From positions 1,116,001 to 1,180,000 of the forward strand of contig NZ_JAHSTY010000002.1 of assembly GCF_019145355.1 (NCBI RefSeq): a stretch of 64,000 bases of DNA, read 5' to 3'. The position numbers were made by a program, and so were the translations under genes. This DNA is from Pseudomonas azadiae (GTDB lineage: Bacteria; Pseudomonadota; Gammaproteobacteria; Pseudomonadales; Pseudomonadaceae). This document shows, in pieces, positions 46,587 through 56,211 of the stretch (the first letter of the stretch is position 1; every line of letters starts with the position of its first letter). The notes below the pieces were generated by a model, which saw only the letters and a program-made list of their open reading frames with translations, was not told where the DNA came from and ran no database searches.

Positions 46587-47377
46587 AGCGCTCATCGCTG
46601 TTTGTGCCGCAACTGCTGTTTACGCTGCTGGTGTGCGCCTTCATGTTGGTGCCGGTGCTGCTGTCGCTGCTGGCCGGGCTGACGCGCAACTTCTTTGTCG
46701 GCGTTTCCAGCGGCTTGACCTTCGACTGGTTGATCCAGGTGTGGCAGGCCTATTCGCCCACCGTGTGGTTGTCGCTGCAACTGGCCCTGGCCTGCGCGGT
46801 GTGCGTCTGCGTGATCGGCGTGCCGGCGGCCTATGCCCTGGTGCGCATGAACAACCGCTTCAGCCGTGCCTTCGAAGAGTTGATGGTGCTGCCGGTGGCG
46901 ATGCCAGGGTTGGCCAGTGCGCTGGCGCTGCTGCTCACGTACGGCCAGTTCGGCAGTTTTCGCAGCAGTTGGCTGTTCATCCTGGTCGGCCACGTGCTGT
47001 TCACCTTGCCGTTCCTGGTGCGCCCGGTGATGGCGGTGATGCAGCGCCAGCAACTGCCGGTGCTGGAGGAGGCGGCGGCAAGCCTGGGCGCGGGTCCCGT
47101 CAAACGCTTTTTCAGCGTGGTGGTGCCCAACTGTCGCGCGGGCATCCTGGCCGGCGTGTTGATGGTGGTCACCCTGAGCCTGGGTGAATTCAACCTGACC
47201 TGGATGCTTCACACGCCGATGACCAAGACCCTGCCGGTGGGCCTGGCCGACAGCTACGCCTCGGCGCGCCTGGAAATCGCCAGTGCCTACACCCTGATCT
47301 TTTTGCTGATGATCGTGCCGCTGCTGATTGCGCTGCAGGCCATCAGTGCCCGTCTGTCCCGTGGAGAGCGTCGATGA
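46583..47377 (+). CDS. ABC importer permease, 264 aa
   Basis: This is the second permease, PotC/PhnV-like. The coupling loop is VLEEAAASLGAGPVKRFFSVVVPN. The ATG at 46583 overlaps the previous stop and its own stop overlaps the ATPase start at 47374, so the operon is translated as a chain. A longer open frame from 46169 is only an artefact of the permease 1 sequence. Confidence 0.87.
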   Translation: MKRSSLFVPQLLFTLLVCAFMLVPVLLSLLAGLTRNFFVGVSSGLTFDWLIQVWQAYSPTVWLSLQLALACAVCVCVIGVPAAYALVRMNNRFSRAFEELMVLPVAMPGLASALALLLTYGQFGSFRSSWLFILVGHVLFTLPFLVRPVMAVMQRQQLPVLEEAAASLGAGPVKRFFSVVVPNCRAGILAGVLMVVTLSLGEFNLTWMLHTPMTKTLPVGLADSYASARLEIASAYTLIFLLMIVPLLIALQAISARLSRGERR

Positions 47378-48405
47378 CCGCTATCACTATCCGCCTGCAA
47401 GGCTGTCGCAAGGCGTTCGCCGACGGCACCGTGGCCGTGCATGACTTGAACCTGACCGTCGAAGGCGGCGAAACCCTGGCGATCCTCGGCCCCTCCGGCT
47501 GCGGTAAAACCACCACCTTGCGCCTGATCGCCGGCCTGGAACGCCCGGATGTGGGCCAGGTGTTTTTCGGTGACCAGGACGTGACCCGCCTGCCCATCGA
47601 ACGCCGCGATGTGGGCATGGTGTTCCAGAATTACGCGCTGTTTCCCAACCTGGATGTGGCCGGCAACATTGTCTACGGCTTGAAGGTTCGCGGCATGGCG
47701 CCGCGGGAACGCAACAAGCGCTGCGAAGAGCTGCTGGAGTTGGTGGGCTTGCAGCAGCATGGCAAGCGCAGCATCCATGAACTCTCCGGCGGCCAGCGCC
47801 AGCGCGTCGCTTTGGCCCGCGCCCTTGCGCCACGTCCTAAAGTGCTGCTGCTGGACGAACCCCTGGCGGCCCTTGACGCGCAACTGCGCGAACGCCTGCG
47901 CAGTGAGCTGAGCGAACTGCTGCGCGGCCTGGGCATCACCTCGGTGTTCGTCACCCACGACCAGGGCGAAGCCATGGCCCTGGGCGACCGCATCCTGGTG
48001 ATGGAACACGGGCGGATCGCGCAACTGGCCAGCCCCCGGGACATCTACCAGAAACCAGCCAACGCCTTCGTCGCAGGCTTTGTCGGCAACCTCAACGCCT
48101 TTGCGGTGAGCGGGGCGTCGCCCACGGGCTTGAAAGTCTGCGGCGGTGAACTGCCGTGGCAGGGCACCGACCGGCCCGAGACCCTGTATTGCCGCCCCGA
48201 ACATCTGCGCGTGACGCAGAGCGAAGGGCACTTGCACGGGCGTCTGCTGGCGCAGTTCTTCCAGGGCGCGCAAAGCCGTTTGCTGGTGGACGTAGGCGGC
48301 CCGCAACCGTTGCTGGTCGACAGCAGCGACAACGAGCTGTACGCCATCGGCGCGCCGATCGCCCTGGCGATTGCGCCGCACCTGTTGTTCACCCTGAATG
48401 CGTGA
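47374..48405 (+). CDS. ABC importer ATPase, 343 aa
   Basis: This is a PotA/FbpC-like ATPase. Walker A GPSGCGKTT, Q-loop MVFQNYALFPNLDV, signature LSGGQRQRVALARAL, Walker B LLLDEPLAALD and H-loop VFVTHDQGEAMAL are all intact. A C-terminal TOBE-like regulatory domain follows (residues about 240-343). Nine bases separate it from the phosphodiesterase gene. Confidence 0.92.
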   Translation: MTAITIRLQGCRKAFADGTVAVHDLNLTVEGGETLAILGPSGCGKTTTLRLIAGLERPDVGQVFFGDQDVTRLPIERRDVGMVFQNYALFPNLDVAGNIVYGLKVRGMAPRERNKRCEELLELVGLQQHGKRSIHELSGGQRQRVALARALAPRPKVLLLDEPLAALDAQLRERLRSELSELLRGLGITSVFVTHDQGEAMALGDRILVMEHGRIAQLASPRDIYQKPANAFVAGFVGNLNAFAVSGASPTGLKVCGGELPWQGTDRPETLYCRPEHLRVTQSEGHLHGRLLAQFFQGAQSRLLVDVGGPQPLLVDSSDNELYAIGAPIALAIAPHLLFTLNA

Positions 48406-48414
48406 GAATCCACT

Positions 48415-49248
48415 GTGAATCGTCCGTTCCTCGTCGCCCAGATCAGCGACCTGCACCTCAAAGCCGGCCAGCGTCTCACCTATGGCGTGGTGGACACCCT
48501 GGGCGCGCTGCGCCGCGCCGTCGACCATCTGAACGCCAGCCACCCACGGCCTGACATCGTGGTGATCAGCGGCGACCTCGTGGACTTCGGCCGTGCCGAT
48601 GAATACGCCGTGTTGCACCCTGAACTCGCGCGCCTGCACATGCCGTGCTACCTGGTGCCCGGCAACCACGACACGCGCGGACCATTGCTGGAGGCGTTCC
48701 GCGATCATGCCTACCTGCCGTTATCGGCAGAGGGCCCGTTGGACTGGGTGGTAGACACGCATCCGCTGCGCCTGATCGGCCTCGACTCCACCATTCCCGG
48801 CGGCCACGGCGGGCAGTTGCTGGACAGCCAATTGCAGTGGCTCGATGACCAGCTGGCGCTGCGCCCGCAGGCCCCGACTCTGCTGATCCTGCATCACCCG
48901 CCGTTCATCAGCGGCATCGGCCATATGGACCGCGAACCCTTCATCAACGCCGCCGCCCTGGAGCGCGTGGTTGCGCGTCATCCGCAAGTGGAGCGCCTGT
49001 TGTGCGGGCATCTGCACCGGCCGATGCAGCGCCGTTTCGGCGGCAGCCTCAGTTGTGTCTGCCCCGGCACGTCCCACCAGATCGTGCTGGATTTGCAAGA
49101 CGCGGCGCCCGCGCATTTCAACCTGGAGCCGGCGGGCTATTTGTTGCATCGCTGGCAAGCGCAACAAGGTTTGATCAGCCACAACGGCGTGTTCGGGGAG
49201 TACCCGGGGCCGTACCCGTTTTATGACGCCCGGGGGTTGATTGACTGA
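48415..49248 (+). CDS. GpdQ-like metallophosphodiesterase, 277 aa
   Basis: This is a binuclear metal phosphodiesterase. Metal-ligand motifs appear in order: AQISDLHL (D-x-H), VISGDLVDFG (GD), VPGNHDTRG (GNHD), LHHPPF and CGHLHRP (GH-x-H). Length, LTYGVVD near the start and the C-terminal AGYLLHRW resemble the glycerophosphodiesterase GpdQ of Enterobacter more than the cAMP enzyme CpdA. It lacks a signal peptide, so it acts on a phosphodiester after import. The start is GTG 48415. It closes the LacI/ABC operon; a REP doublet follows. Confidence 0.83.
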   Translation: MNRPFLVAQISDLHLKAGQRLTYGVVDTLGALRRAVDHLNASHPRPDIVVISGDLVDFGRADEYAVLHPELARLHMPCYLVPGNHDTRGPLLEAFRDHAYLPLSAEGPLDWVVDTHPLRLIGLDSTIPGGHGGQLLDSQLQWLDDQLALRPQAPTLLILHHPPFISGIGHMDREPFINAAALERVVARHPQVERLLCGHLHRPMQRRFGGSLSCVCPGTSHQIVLDLQDAAPAHFNLEPAGYLLHRWQAQQGLISHNGVFGEYPGPYPFYDARGLID

Positions 49249-49370
49249 GCGAGGCTCAGATGGCGGCGGCGCTGCTGGAAGAGAAGTTATCTGGAGCACC
49301 GCCTTGCATGCGTTGCAGTCTTATCAACGACCTGATGAAAACCACAGCGAAAGTTGCAGGCCCGATACGT

Positions 49371-49502
49371 GTAGTGAGCGGGCTTGCCCCGCGCTGGGCT
49401 GCGGAGCGGCCCCAAACCACGCGCCTCGTTCTATCTGGAGCAACTGCGGTGTCTTTATTGGGGCGGCTTCGCCACCCAGCGCGGGACAAGCCCGCTCACT
49501 AC
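49371..49502. repeat. REP doublet, family A copy 7
   Basis: GTAGTGAGCGGGCTTGCCCC at the left and GGGACAAGCCCGCTCACTAC at the right. It lies in the 49249-49613 gap between the phosphodiesterase gene and metE. The last 110 bases of the gap must hold the metE promoter; I saw no convincing MetR site. Confidence 0.9.
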
Positions 49503-49613
49503 GGTATTCAACATGAATGGATCTTGTGATCATCTGGAATAGAATGAGTTTGTCTCATCATGTGCGTCTACCCACAATGCCTGCCATTCATATCAACATT
49601 GGAGTTGTAAGTC

Positions 49614-51902
49614 ATGGCAGTCGCTCATTCCCTCGGATTCCCGCGCATCGGACGCGATCGTGAACTGAAAAAAGCGCAGGAAGCGTTCTGGAAGGGTGAG
49701 CTTGACGAAGCCGGCCTGCGCGCCGTCGGCCGTGACTTGCGCAAGACCCATTGGGACCTGCAGAAACAGGCTGGCATCGAGCTGCTGCCGGCCGGCGATT
49801 TCGCCTGGTACGACCAGGTGCTGACCCACTCGCTGATGTTCGGCGTGATCCCGGAGCGTTTCCGCCCGGCCGATGGCAAAGCCACCCTGCACACGTTGTT
49901 CGGCATGGCCCGCGGCGTCAGCGACAGCTGCTGCGGCGGCGCCCACGCTCAGGAAATGACCAAGTGGTTCGACACCAACTACCATTACCTGGTACCCGAA
50001 TTCAGCGCCGACCAGCACTTCCACCTGGGGTGGGGTCAGTTGTTCGAAGAGGTGCAGGAAGCCCGGGACCTGGGCCACGCGGTCAAGCCGGTGGTGATCG
50101 GCCCGCTGACTTATCTGTGGCTGGGCAAGGCCAAGGGCGGCGACTTCGACAAGCTCGACCTGCTCGACCGCCTGTTGCCGCTGTACGGCCAGATCTTCCA
50201 GCGCCTGGCGGAACTGGGCGTGGAATGGGTGCAGATCGACGAGCCCATCCTGGTGCTGGACCTGCCCCAGGACTGGAGAAACGCCTTTGAGCGTGCCTAC
50301 AACCAGATCCAGCGCGACCCGCTGAAAAAGCTGCTGGCCACGTATTTCGGTGGCCTGGAAGAGAACCTGGGCCTGGCCGCCAACCTGCCGGTGGATGGCC
50401 TGCACATTGACCTGGTGCGAGCGCCGGACCAGTACCCCACGATCCTCGACCGCCTGCCGGCGTATAAGGTGCTGTCCCTGGGCGTGGTCAACGGCCGTAA
50501 CGTGTGGCGTTGCGACCTGGAAAACGCCCTGGCGACCTTGCAGCACGCCCATGAAAAACTGGGTGAGCGCCTGTGGGTGGCGCCGTCCTGTTCCTTGCTG
50601 CACAGCCCGGTCGACCTGGGCCGTGAAGACGCACTGGATGCCGAGCTGAAAAGCTGGCTGGCATTTGCGGTACAGAAGTGCACTGAAGTCGCCGTGCTGG
50701 CGCAAGCAGTCAACGCGCCAGAGGCGCCTGACGTACTCGCCGCCCTGGCGCAAAGCCGTGCCGTACAAACCGCCCGTGCCGCTTCGCCGCGCATCCACAA
50801 ACCTGCGGTGCAGGCCCGTGTCGCGGCCATCACTGCCAAGGACAGCCAGCGCCAGTCTCCATTTGCTCAACGCATCGCAAAGCAACGTGCCGGCCTCAAC
50901 CTGCCGTTGTTTCCGACCACCACCATCGGTTCGTTCCCGCAGACCGCGTCGATCCGCCTGGCGCGTCAGTCCTACAAAGCGGGCAAGTTGAGCGAAGCCG
51001 AATACGTCGAAGCCATGCACAGCGAGATCAGGCACGCCGTAGAAGTTCAGGAGAACCTCGGCCTGGATGTGCTGGTGCACGGCGAGGCCGAACGCAACGA
51101 CATGGTCGAGTACTTTGCCGAACAGTTGGACGGTTACGCGTTCACCCGTTTCGGTTGGGTGCAGAGCTACGGTTCGCGTTGCGTGAAACCGGCGGTGATC
51201 TTTGGCGACCTGAGCCGCCCGAAAGCCATGACGGTGGAGTGGATCCGCTACGCCCAAGGCCTCACCAACAAAGTCATGAAAGGCATGCTGACCGGCCCCG
51301 TAACGATGCTGATGTGGTCATTCCCCCGCGAAGACCTGAGCCGTGAAGCGCAGGCCCGTCAACTGGCCCTGGCGATTCGTGATGAAGTGGTGGATTTGGA
51401 AGCCGCCGGCATCAAGATCGTGCAGATCGACGAAGCCGCCTTCCGCGAAGGTCTGCCGTTGCGCCAGGCGCAGTGGCAACCCTACCTCGACTGGGCCACC
51501 GAGGTGTTCCGCCTGTGCGCCTCGGGCGTGCGCGATGAAACCCAGATCCACACCCACATGTGCTACAGCGAATTCAATGATGTGATCGAGTCCATCGCGG
51601 CCATGGATGCCGACGTGATCACTATCGAGACGTCACGTTCGGACATGGAGCTGCTTGAAGCGTTTGAGGCCTTCGCTTACCCGAATGACATTGGGCCGGG
51701 GGTCTACGATATTCACTCGCCGCGTGTGCCGCAGGCGTCGGAAATGGCCAACCTGCTGCGCAAGGCGGCCAAGCGGATACCGGCCGAGCGGTTGTGGGTG
51801 AACCCCGATTGTGGGTTGAAGACACGGGGGTGGCCGGAGACGGAAGCGGCGTTGGTACACATGGTGACGGCCGCGCGGCAACTGCGGGCCGAACTGGCCT
51901 GA
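49614..51902 (+). CDS. metE: Cobalamin-independent methionine synthase, 762 aa
   Basis: This enzyme makes methionine by moving a methyl group from methyltetrahydropteroyl-triglutamate to homocysteine. The N-terminal half begins [22 protein letters not shown]. The C-terminal catalytic barrel carries [28 protein letters not shown] and the zinc ligands in THMCYSEF (His, Cys), a Glu in the [11 protein letters not shown] region and the final [11 protein letters not shown] (Cys). Length is typical. TTGGAG precedes the ATG by eight bases. It stands alone; a REP doublet follows 27 bases after the stop. Confidence 0.96.
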   Translation: MAVAHSLGFPRIGRDRELKKAQEAFWKGELDEAGLRAVGRDLRKTHWDLQKQAGIELLPAGDFAWYDQVLTHSLMFGVIPERFRPADGKATLHTLFGMARGVSDSCCGGAHAQEMTKWFDTNYHYLVPEFSADQHFHLGWGQLFEEVQEARDLGHAVKPVVIGPLTYLWLGKAKGGDFDKLDLLDRLLPLYGQIFQRLAELGVEWVQIDEPILVLDLPQDWRNAFERAYNQIQRDPLKKLLATYFGGLEENLGLAANLPVDGLHIDLVRAPDQYPTILDRLPAYKVLSLGVVNGRNVWRCDLENALATLQHAHEKLGERLWVAPSCSLLHSPVDLGREDALDAELKSWLAFAVQKCTEVAVLAQAVNAPEAPDVLAALAQSRAVQTARAASPRIHKPAVQARVAAITAKDSQRQSPFAQRIAKQRAGLNLPLFPTTTIGSFPQTASIRLARQSYKAGKLSEAEYVEAMHSEIRHAVEVQENLGLDVLVHGEAERNDMVEYFAEQLDGYAFTRFGWVQSYGSRCVKPAVIFGDLSRPKAMTVEWIRYAQGLTNKVMKGMLTGPVTMLMWSFPREDLSREAQARQLALAIRDEVVDLEAAGIKIVQIDEAAFREGLPLRQAQWQPYLDWATEVFRLCASGVRDETQIHTHMCYSEFNDVIESIAAMDADVITIETSRSDMELLEAFEAFAYPNDIGPGVYDIHSPRVPQASEMANLLRKAAKRIPAERLWVNPDCGLKTRGWPETEAALVHMVTAARQLRAELA

Positions 51903-51929
51903 CGCAATCCAGATGTAGGAACGGGTTCC

Positions 51930-52018
51930 TGTGGGAGCTGGCTTGCCTGCGATAGCGGACTGTCAGCCAATACATGTGGAGCTGACCCGCTGCAATCGCA
52001 GGCAAGCCAGCTCCCACA
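51930..52018. repeat. REP doublet, TGTGGGAGCTGG type
   Basis: TGTGGGAGCTGGCTTGCCTG and CAGGCAAGCCAGCTCCCACA are exact complements, with GTCAGC/GCTGAC in the spacer. It lies between the convergent metE and the DUF1624-type gene. Confidence 0.9.
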
Positions 52019-52035
52019 GAAAAGCCACCTAGTGT

Positions 52036-53190
52036 CTACAGGTATTTGAGCCAGGCCAAATTGCGGCGCCGTGCCTTGAGCCCGGCAAACCAGCGCACTG
52101 GCAGGTAGAGCGCCAAGGGCAACAACAGCGACACCAGCCAAATGGCGCCGATGGTGTCGAAGCCGAAGTAGTTGCCGTGATTGAGACCAAACAGTGCCAC
52201 ACAGGCGACATACAGCATTTTCAGCACATACAAATGCAGCAGGTAAAAGAACATCGGCGCCGCGCCGAACGTGGCCAGGATGCCAATCCAGCGCTTGTGC
52301 CCGGCCCGTTCAAACGCCAGCAACAGCAGCAAGCCAATCCCCAAAGTCAACGCCAGGAACAACAGCGAAGGCGGGTACTTGGTGACGTTGAAAAAGCTCA
52401 TTAACGTCTGCGCGCCGTCGGCATACGCCTGCCACGGCTTCTCGCCATAGCCATTGGCCGCCCGTAACAACACAAACCCCACCAACGCGCCCGCGCCACC
52501 GAGCAACAGGTAACGCTGGCGCAGCGTCGGTTCCAGGCTATTGGCGAACCACGGACCGAGGCCGTAGCCCAGGGCAATCACGCCGATCCACGGCAACACC
52601 GGGTAGGTCACGCGCAGGCGCAGGGCGTCGCCCACTTCGATCCAACTGCGTTCGTGCAGGATCGACCACGGAACCTGCAACGCCGACCCCGCATCGACGT
52701 GCAGCCCATCCAGCAGGTTATGCCCGCCAATGATCACCAGCGCCAAGGCGATCAACAGCGGACGCGGCAGCCACACCAGCGCGGCGAGGGCGATCATGCT
52801 CACGCCAATGGCCCAGATCACCTGCATGTAGATCACGCTGGGCGGCAACTGGAAGGTCCAGGCGAAATTGACCAAGGTGAATTCCAGCACCACCAGGAAC
52901 AGCCCGCGCTTGAACAGGAACGCCGACACATCGCGCCGGCCCTGGTATTTCTGGCCGTACAGCCAGGCCGACAAACCCGTGAGCAACACAAACACTGGCG
53001 CACACAAGTGGGCGAGGGTACGGCTGATAAACAGCGCCGGCTCGGTGCTGTCGATGTTCATCGGGTCGCTGACCTGGCGGTGCAGCAGGAAGGTTTCACG
53101 CACGTGGTCCAGTAGCATGAACAGGATCACCAGGCCGCGCAGGGCGTCGATGGAAAGCAGGCGTTGGCGCAAGGGAACAGCGTCGGTCAT
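52036..53190 (-). CDS. DUF1624 / heparan-glucosaminide acetyltransferase-like membrane protein, 384 aa
   Basis: This inner-membrane protein has about ten spans. The N-terminal RLLSIDALRGLVILFMLLDHVRET carries the Arg, Asp and His pattern of the acyltransferase-like DUF1624/DUF5009 group, and ISRTLAHLCAPVFVLLTGLSAWLYG follows. The C-terminal APMFFYLLHLYVLKM fits the same group. Members may transfer acetyl groups across the membrane to a sugar; the substrate here is unknown. It stands alone, convergent to metE. Confidence 0.78.
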   Translation of the reverse strand: MTDAVPLRQRLLSIDALRGLVILFMLLDHVRETFLLHRQVSDPMNIDSTEPALFISRTLAHLCAPVFVLLTGLSAWLYGQKYQGRRDVSAFLFKRGLFLVVLEFTLVNFAWTFQLPPSVIYMQVIWAIGVSMIALAALVWLPRPLLIALALVIIGGHNLLDGLHVDAGSALQVPWSILHERSWIEVGDALRLRVTYPVLPWIGVIALGYGLGPWFANSLEPTLRQRYLLLGGAGALVGFVLLRAANGYGEKPWQAYADGAQTLMSFFNVTKYPPSLLFLALTLGIGLLLLLAFERAGHKRWIGILATFGAAPMFFYLLHLYVLKMLYVACVALFGLNHGNYFGFDTIGAIWLVSLLLPLALYLPVRWFAGLKARRRNLAWLKYL

Positions 53191-53373
53191 GGGCGAGGTT
53201 CGCAGGGCAGGGTGGAAGTGGGGCGTTATCCTATAACATTAATGTGCGCGTTGCCGCGATTCGTTGCCATGCCTGAGAGCGCCGCGTACGGTCAAGCCAG
53301 CTCCCACATCTGATCCTCGCCGTGCCCTGGATTCTGATACGGTCAGACCAAATCGTCTGCGCAGGCCTTGACC

Positions 53374-53910
53374 ATGACTACCCCACACGCCGTCATCGAC
53401 TTCTGGAAACAAGCCGGCCCCAAACGCTGGTTCGCCAAGAACGCAACCTTCGACGCCACGTTCCGCGACACCTTCCACACCGCCCATCTGCAAGCCGCCC
53501 GGCGTGAGCTGGAAAGCTGGCTGGACTCGGCGCAAGGGGCCCTGGCGCTACTGATCCTGCTCGACCAATACCCGCGCAATGCATTTCGTGGCACCGCCCA
53601 TATGTTCGCCACCGACCCGCTGGCACGCCTGTACGCCCAGCGCATGGTCGACGCCGGCCTGGACCAGCAGATCGAGCCGGCCTTGCGCGCGTTTTGCTAC
53701 CTGCCGTTCGAACATTCGGAAGACCCGGCCGATCAGCAACGCTCGCTGACCCTCAACCAGACATTGGACGCCAACACCTACCGCTGGGCGAAGCAACATG
53801 CCGAGATTATCCAGCGGTTCGGGCGTTTCCCCCATCGTAATGACGTGCTGGCCAGGGCCACCACCGCTGACGAGCAAACGTTCCTGGACGAGGGCGGGTT
53901 CGCCGGTTAA
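53374..53910 (+). CDS. DUF924 family protein, 178 aa
   Basis: This small helical soluble protein starts TTPHAVIDFWKQAGPKRWFAKNATFDATF, carries LILLDQYPRNAFRGT in the centre and FCYLPFEHSEDPADQQRS later, all characteristic of DUF924 (a TPR-like bacterial family). The role is unknown. ATG 53374 gives the usual start; TTG two codons earlier is an alternative. A half REP (CAAGCCAGCTCCCACA, 53295-53310) lies upstream. Confidence 0.82.
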   Translation: MTTPHAVIDFWKQAGPKRWFAKNATFDATFRDTFHTAHLQAARRELESWLDSAQGALALLILLDQYPRNAFRGTAHMFATDPLARLYAQRMVDAGLDQQIEPALRAFCYLPFEHSEDPADQQRSLTLNQTLDANTYRWAKQHAEIIQRFGRFPHRNDVLARATTADEQTFLDEGGFAG

Positions 53911-54005
53911 CCGGTATTCCATCGAGGAATGGCCCCATAAAAACAGCGCATTGTCATTCTCATCGCACATCTCGTAGCGTAGGGCTTCATTCAAGGAGCC
54001 CCGCT

Positions 54006-54638
54006 ATGAACCAGCCTCTGTTGCGCCTCTACGTCGATGCGCTGTACACCAGCCCCTACGCCCTGTCAGTGTTCGTCGTCCTGCGCGAAAAAGGCCTGGC
54101 TTTCGACACGCTCACCCTGGACCTGGACGCCGCGCAGCAGCAAGCGCCTGACTTCGCCCAACTGTCCCTGACCCGGCGCGTACCAACCCTGGTGGACGGT
54201 GACTTTGCACTGTCGGAGTCCTCGGCGATTACCGAGTACCTGGAGCAGGCTTACCCCGCGATCCCGGTGTACCCGGCCGACATCCGGCAGCGCGCGAGGG
54301 CGCGGCAGGTGCAGGCGTGGCTGCGCAGCGATTTGCTGCCGATCCGCCAGGAGCGCTCGACGCTGGTGGTGTTCTACGGGCAGAAAATGCCGCCGTTGTC
54401 ACCCGTGGCCGAAGCGGCTGCCGCCAAGTTGATCAGCGCAGCGCAGACGCTGTTGGCGGGCAATGCGGCGTACCTGTTTGGCGAGTGGTCGATTGTCGAC
54501 GTGGACCTGGCCGTCATGCTCAACCGCCTGATCCTCAATGGCGACCAGGTGCCCGCCGAACTGGTGGCTTACGCGCAACGCCAGTGGCAGCGGCCTTCCG
54601 TGCAGGCGTGGGTCAACCTGCAACGCCCTGCGCTGTAG
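54006..54638 (+). CDS. yfcF: Glutathione S-transferase, YfcF type, 210 aa
   Basis: This cytosolic thiol transferase has an N-terminal thioredoxin-like domain (LYVDALYTSPYALSVFVVLREKGLAF, RRVPTLVDGDFALSESSAITEYL) and a C-terminal helical domain (ARQVQAWLRSDLLPIRQER, LFGEWSIVDVDLAVML). TSPY in the first helix and the RSTLVVFYG segment fit YfcF, which has glutathione-dependent peroxidase activity. An AAGGAG precedes the ATG. Its last 26 bases overlap the end of a convergent small gene. Confidence 0.85.
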   Translation: MNQPLLRLYVDALYTSPYALSVFVVLREKGLAFDTLTLDLDAAQQQAPDFAQLSLTRRVPTLVDGDFALSESSAITEYLEQAYPAIPVYPADIRQRARARQVQAWLRSDLLPIRQERSTLVVFYGQKMPPLSPVAEAAAAKLISAAQTLLAGNAAYLFGEWSIVDVDLAVMLNRLILNGDQVPAELVAYAQRQWQRPSVQAWVNLQRPAL

Positions 54639-54885
54639 GGCTTTGAGCCATTTGCGCGACGCGCCGGTCAAGGTCTTCCCAATCCGCCATGCCCAGCACT
54701 CGTGTGGTATTCAAGCCGCGCAGGTAACCGCGCAACTGCTGGGCACTGGCCTGGAACCGGGCAGCGTCAACGGCGGTGTCTTGCAGCACGCCTTCATAGT
54801 CGGCCAGATAATCGGCGACCCGCTCACGAAATTCCGGCAGGACGGCTTCGCGGATGCGGTCGAAGGTTTTCTGGTGGGGCTTCAT
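54613..54885 (-). CDS. Small hypothetical protein, 90 aa
   Basis: A helical, charged soluble protein beginning MKPHQKTFDRIREAVLPEF. A strong AAGGA lies seven bases before the ATG, which argues for expression. The 3' end overlaps the convergent GST gene by 26 bases. No family recognised. An AT-rich promoter-like stretch with TATAGGTTTTATAGG lies just upstream. Confidence 0.6.
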   Translation of the reverse strand: MKPHQKTFDRIREAVLPEFRERVADYLADYEGVLQDTAVDAARFQASAQQLRGYLRGLNTTRVLGMADWEDLDRRVAQMAQSPTAQGVAG

Positions 54886-55016
54886 GGCGTGGTCCTTATA
54901 GGTTTTATAGGTGCACTATCGGTTCAGATAATAGTCACCATCACGGATCGCAAGTTCTGTTTTTGCAGCAAAAGCGCAAAATCGCCCCATCGAGACGCTG
55001 TTCAAGGAAATGCGCG

Positions 55017-55673
55017 ATGAGGACGTTTATTCAGCTGGCTTTAATGATGGTGATGCTGGGCACTGTCGTGATCAACAACGCGGCGATCGCCGATGATTTG
55101 CATGCAGGCCATTTGCTACCTATCGTCGGTAGCGTAAACTCCCTGCAGCACGCGCAATCGGTGGGTGTGTTGTTGAGCGATAATACCCGCGACAACCTCA
55201 GCTACCTTGAACGCTACCACGACATGGCCTTGAATGGCGCCAAGGATGCCCTCGACGGGCGTATCCGCCAGGCGTTCGTCAACAGCTCCGACCCGGAACT
55301 GGCCATCGATTGGTTGATGAGCTCGCTGCAAGGCACTTTTTTGTCGGTCACTGTGTACGACAACCTGGACGCCCTGGTGCAGGCTCATCCCGATGTGGTG
55401 GTGATGCTCGATACCCATAACCAACTGCTGACCCAGCGTAACGATCAGGTCGAGGCACGGTTCATTGCGCGGTTCTATGACGCGAACCTGCAATACATCG
55501 CCAAGGCTGAAGGCGCGGTGCACAAGCAGGTGCCGTCGGTGTGGGTGCATGACAAGGCCGCGCCGGAAATTGCCGCGCAGATTGAGCAGCAGCGGGGTGT
55601 GCAGCTCGACGCCTTGAAGCAGTTCGACGCGTCGCTCAAGGCACTGCTTCGTGCTGGGCAACGTGCGGGTTGA
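55017..55673 (+). CDS. Secreted hypothetical protein, 218 aa
   Basis: A signal peptide is visible (MRTFIQLALMMVMLGTVV, cleavage after AIA), so the protein is periplasmic. The mature part is mostly helical without cysteines, and includes NSSDPELAIDWLMSSLQGT and VVVMLDTHNQLLTQRND. AAGGAA lies upstream of the ATG. A lipoprotein gene follows after 34 bases and may be co-transcribed. I do not recognise the family. Confidence 0.62.
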   Translation: MRTFIQLALMMVMLGTVVINNAAIADDLHAGHLLPIVGSVNSLQHAQSVGVLLSDNTRDNLSYLERYHDMALNGAKDALDGRIRQAFVNSSDPELAIDWLMSSLQGTFLSVTVYDNLDALVQAHPDVVVMLDTHNQLLTQRNDQVEARFIARFYDANLQYIAKAEGAVHKQVPSVWVHDKAAPEIAAQIEQQRGVQLDALKQFDASLKALLRAGQRAG

Positions 55674-55707
55674 TGTGAACTTTTATTTTTATCGTCAGGA
55701 ATTTTTC

Positions 55708-56049
55708 ATGCGCGCTTTTTTCGCCCCGGGCTTGGCCTTTGGTTCCCTGTTGCTGGCAGGGTGTGTGTCCGCCCCCAACGCTCCGACGCTGACCCTGCAG
55801 ACCGCCAAGGACCCCGAGGCCTATGTGAAATGTGTGCTGCCCAAGCTGGAAAAGCATGGCATCACCTCCACTGTGACGCAGAACTCGCGCCACGCCAAAG
55901 TGCTGTTGACCAGCAAGTTTGCGGCCGATGATGTACTGGAAGCCTACAAGTCCCAGGAGGGCGGCAAGGTGTTCCTGTATGAGCGCAAGCCATTGGCGTC
56001 GGCGATCAAGCCGTCGCGGCTTGAGCTGGCTGCGCAGGAATGCAAATAG
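55708..56049 (+). CDS. Predicted lipoprotein, 113 aa
   Basis: The signal MRAFFAPGLAFGSLLLAGC has a strong lipobox (LAGC). The mature domain has a strand-helix pattern (AYVKCVLPKLEKHG, AKVLLTSKFAADDVLEAY, VFLYERKPL) and two further cysteines (VKCVL, QECK) that could pair. A CAGGA precedes the ATG. It is the second gene of a probable two-gene unit with the preceding secreted protein. The function is unknown. Confidence 0.7.
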   Translation: MRAFFAPGLAFGSLLLAGCVSAPNAPTLTLQTAKDPEAYVKCVLPKLEKHGITSTVTQNSRHAKVLLTSKFAADDVLEAYKSQEGGKVFLYERKPLASAIKPSRLELAAQECK

Positions 56050-56096
56050 CGGGAGGCACCGCATAACCCAACATGTGGGAGCGGTTTTCCCTGTGG

Positions 56097-56195
56097 GAGC
56101 TGGCTTGCCTGCGATGGCATCACCTGGGTATGCCTGATGTATCCAGGTGTCTGCATCGCAGCGGTGCGGCGATCCGACAAGCCAGCTCCCACAGT
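56097..56195. repeat. REP doublet, TGTGGGAGCTGG type, imperfect
   Basis: TGTGGGAGCTGGCTTGCCTGCGA is mirrored by GACAAGCCAGCTCCCACA, with the right arm reading ATCCGACAAG rather than GCAGGCAAG. A further partial element (TGTGGGAGCGG) precedes it at 56073. Confidence 0.8.
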
Positions 56196-56211
56196 TGGAT
56201 GGGTGTGGGGC

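Noticed and set aside
49503..49613. Possible MetR site or cobalamin riboswitch ahead of metE
   Set aside because: No TGAA-N5-TTCA pair and no B12-box-like segment was found in the 110 bases before metE.
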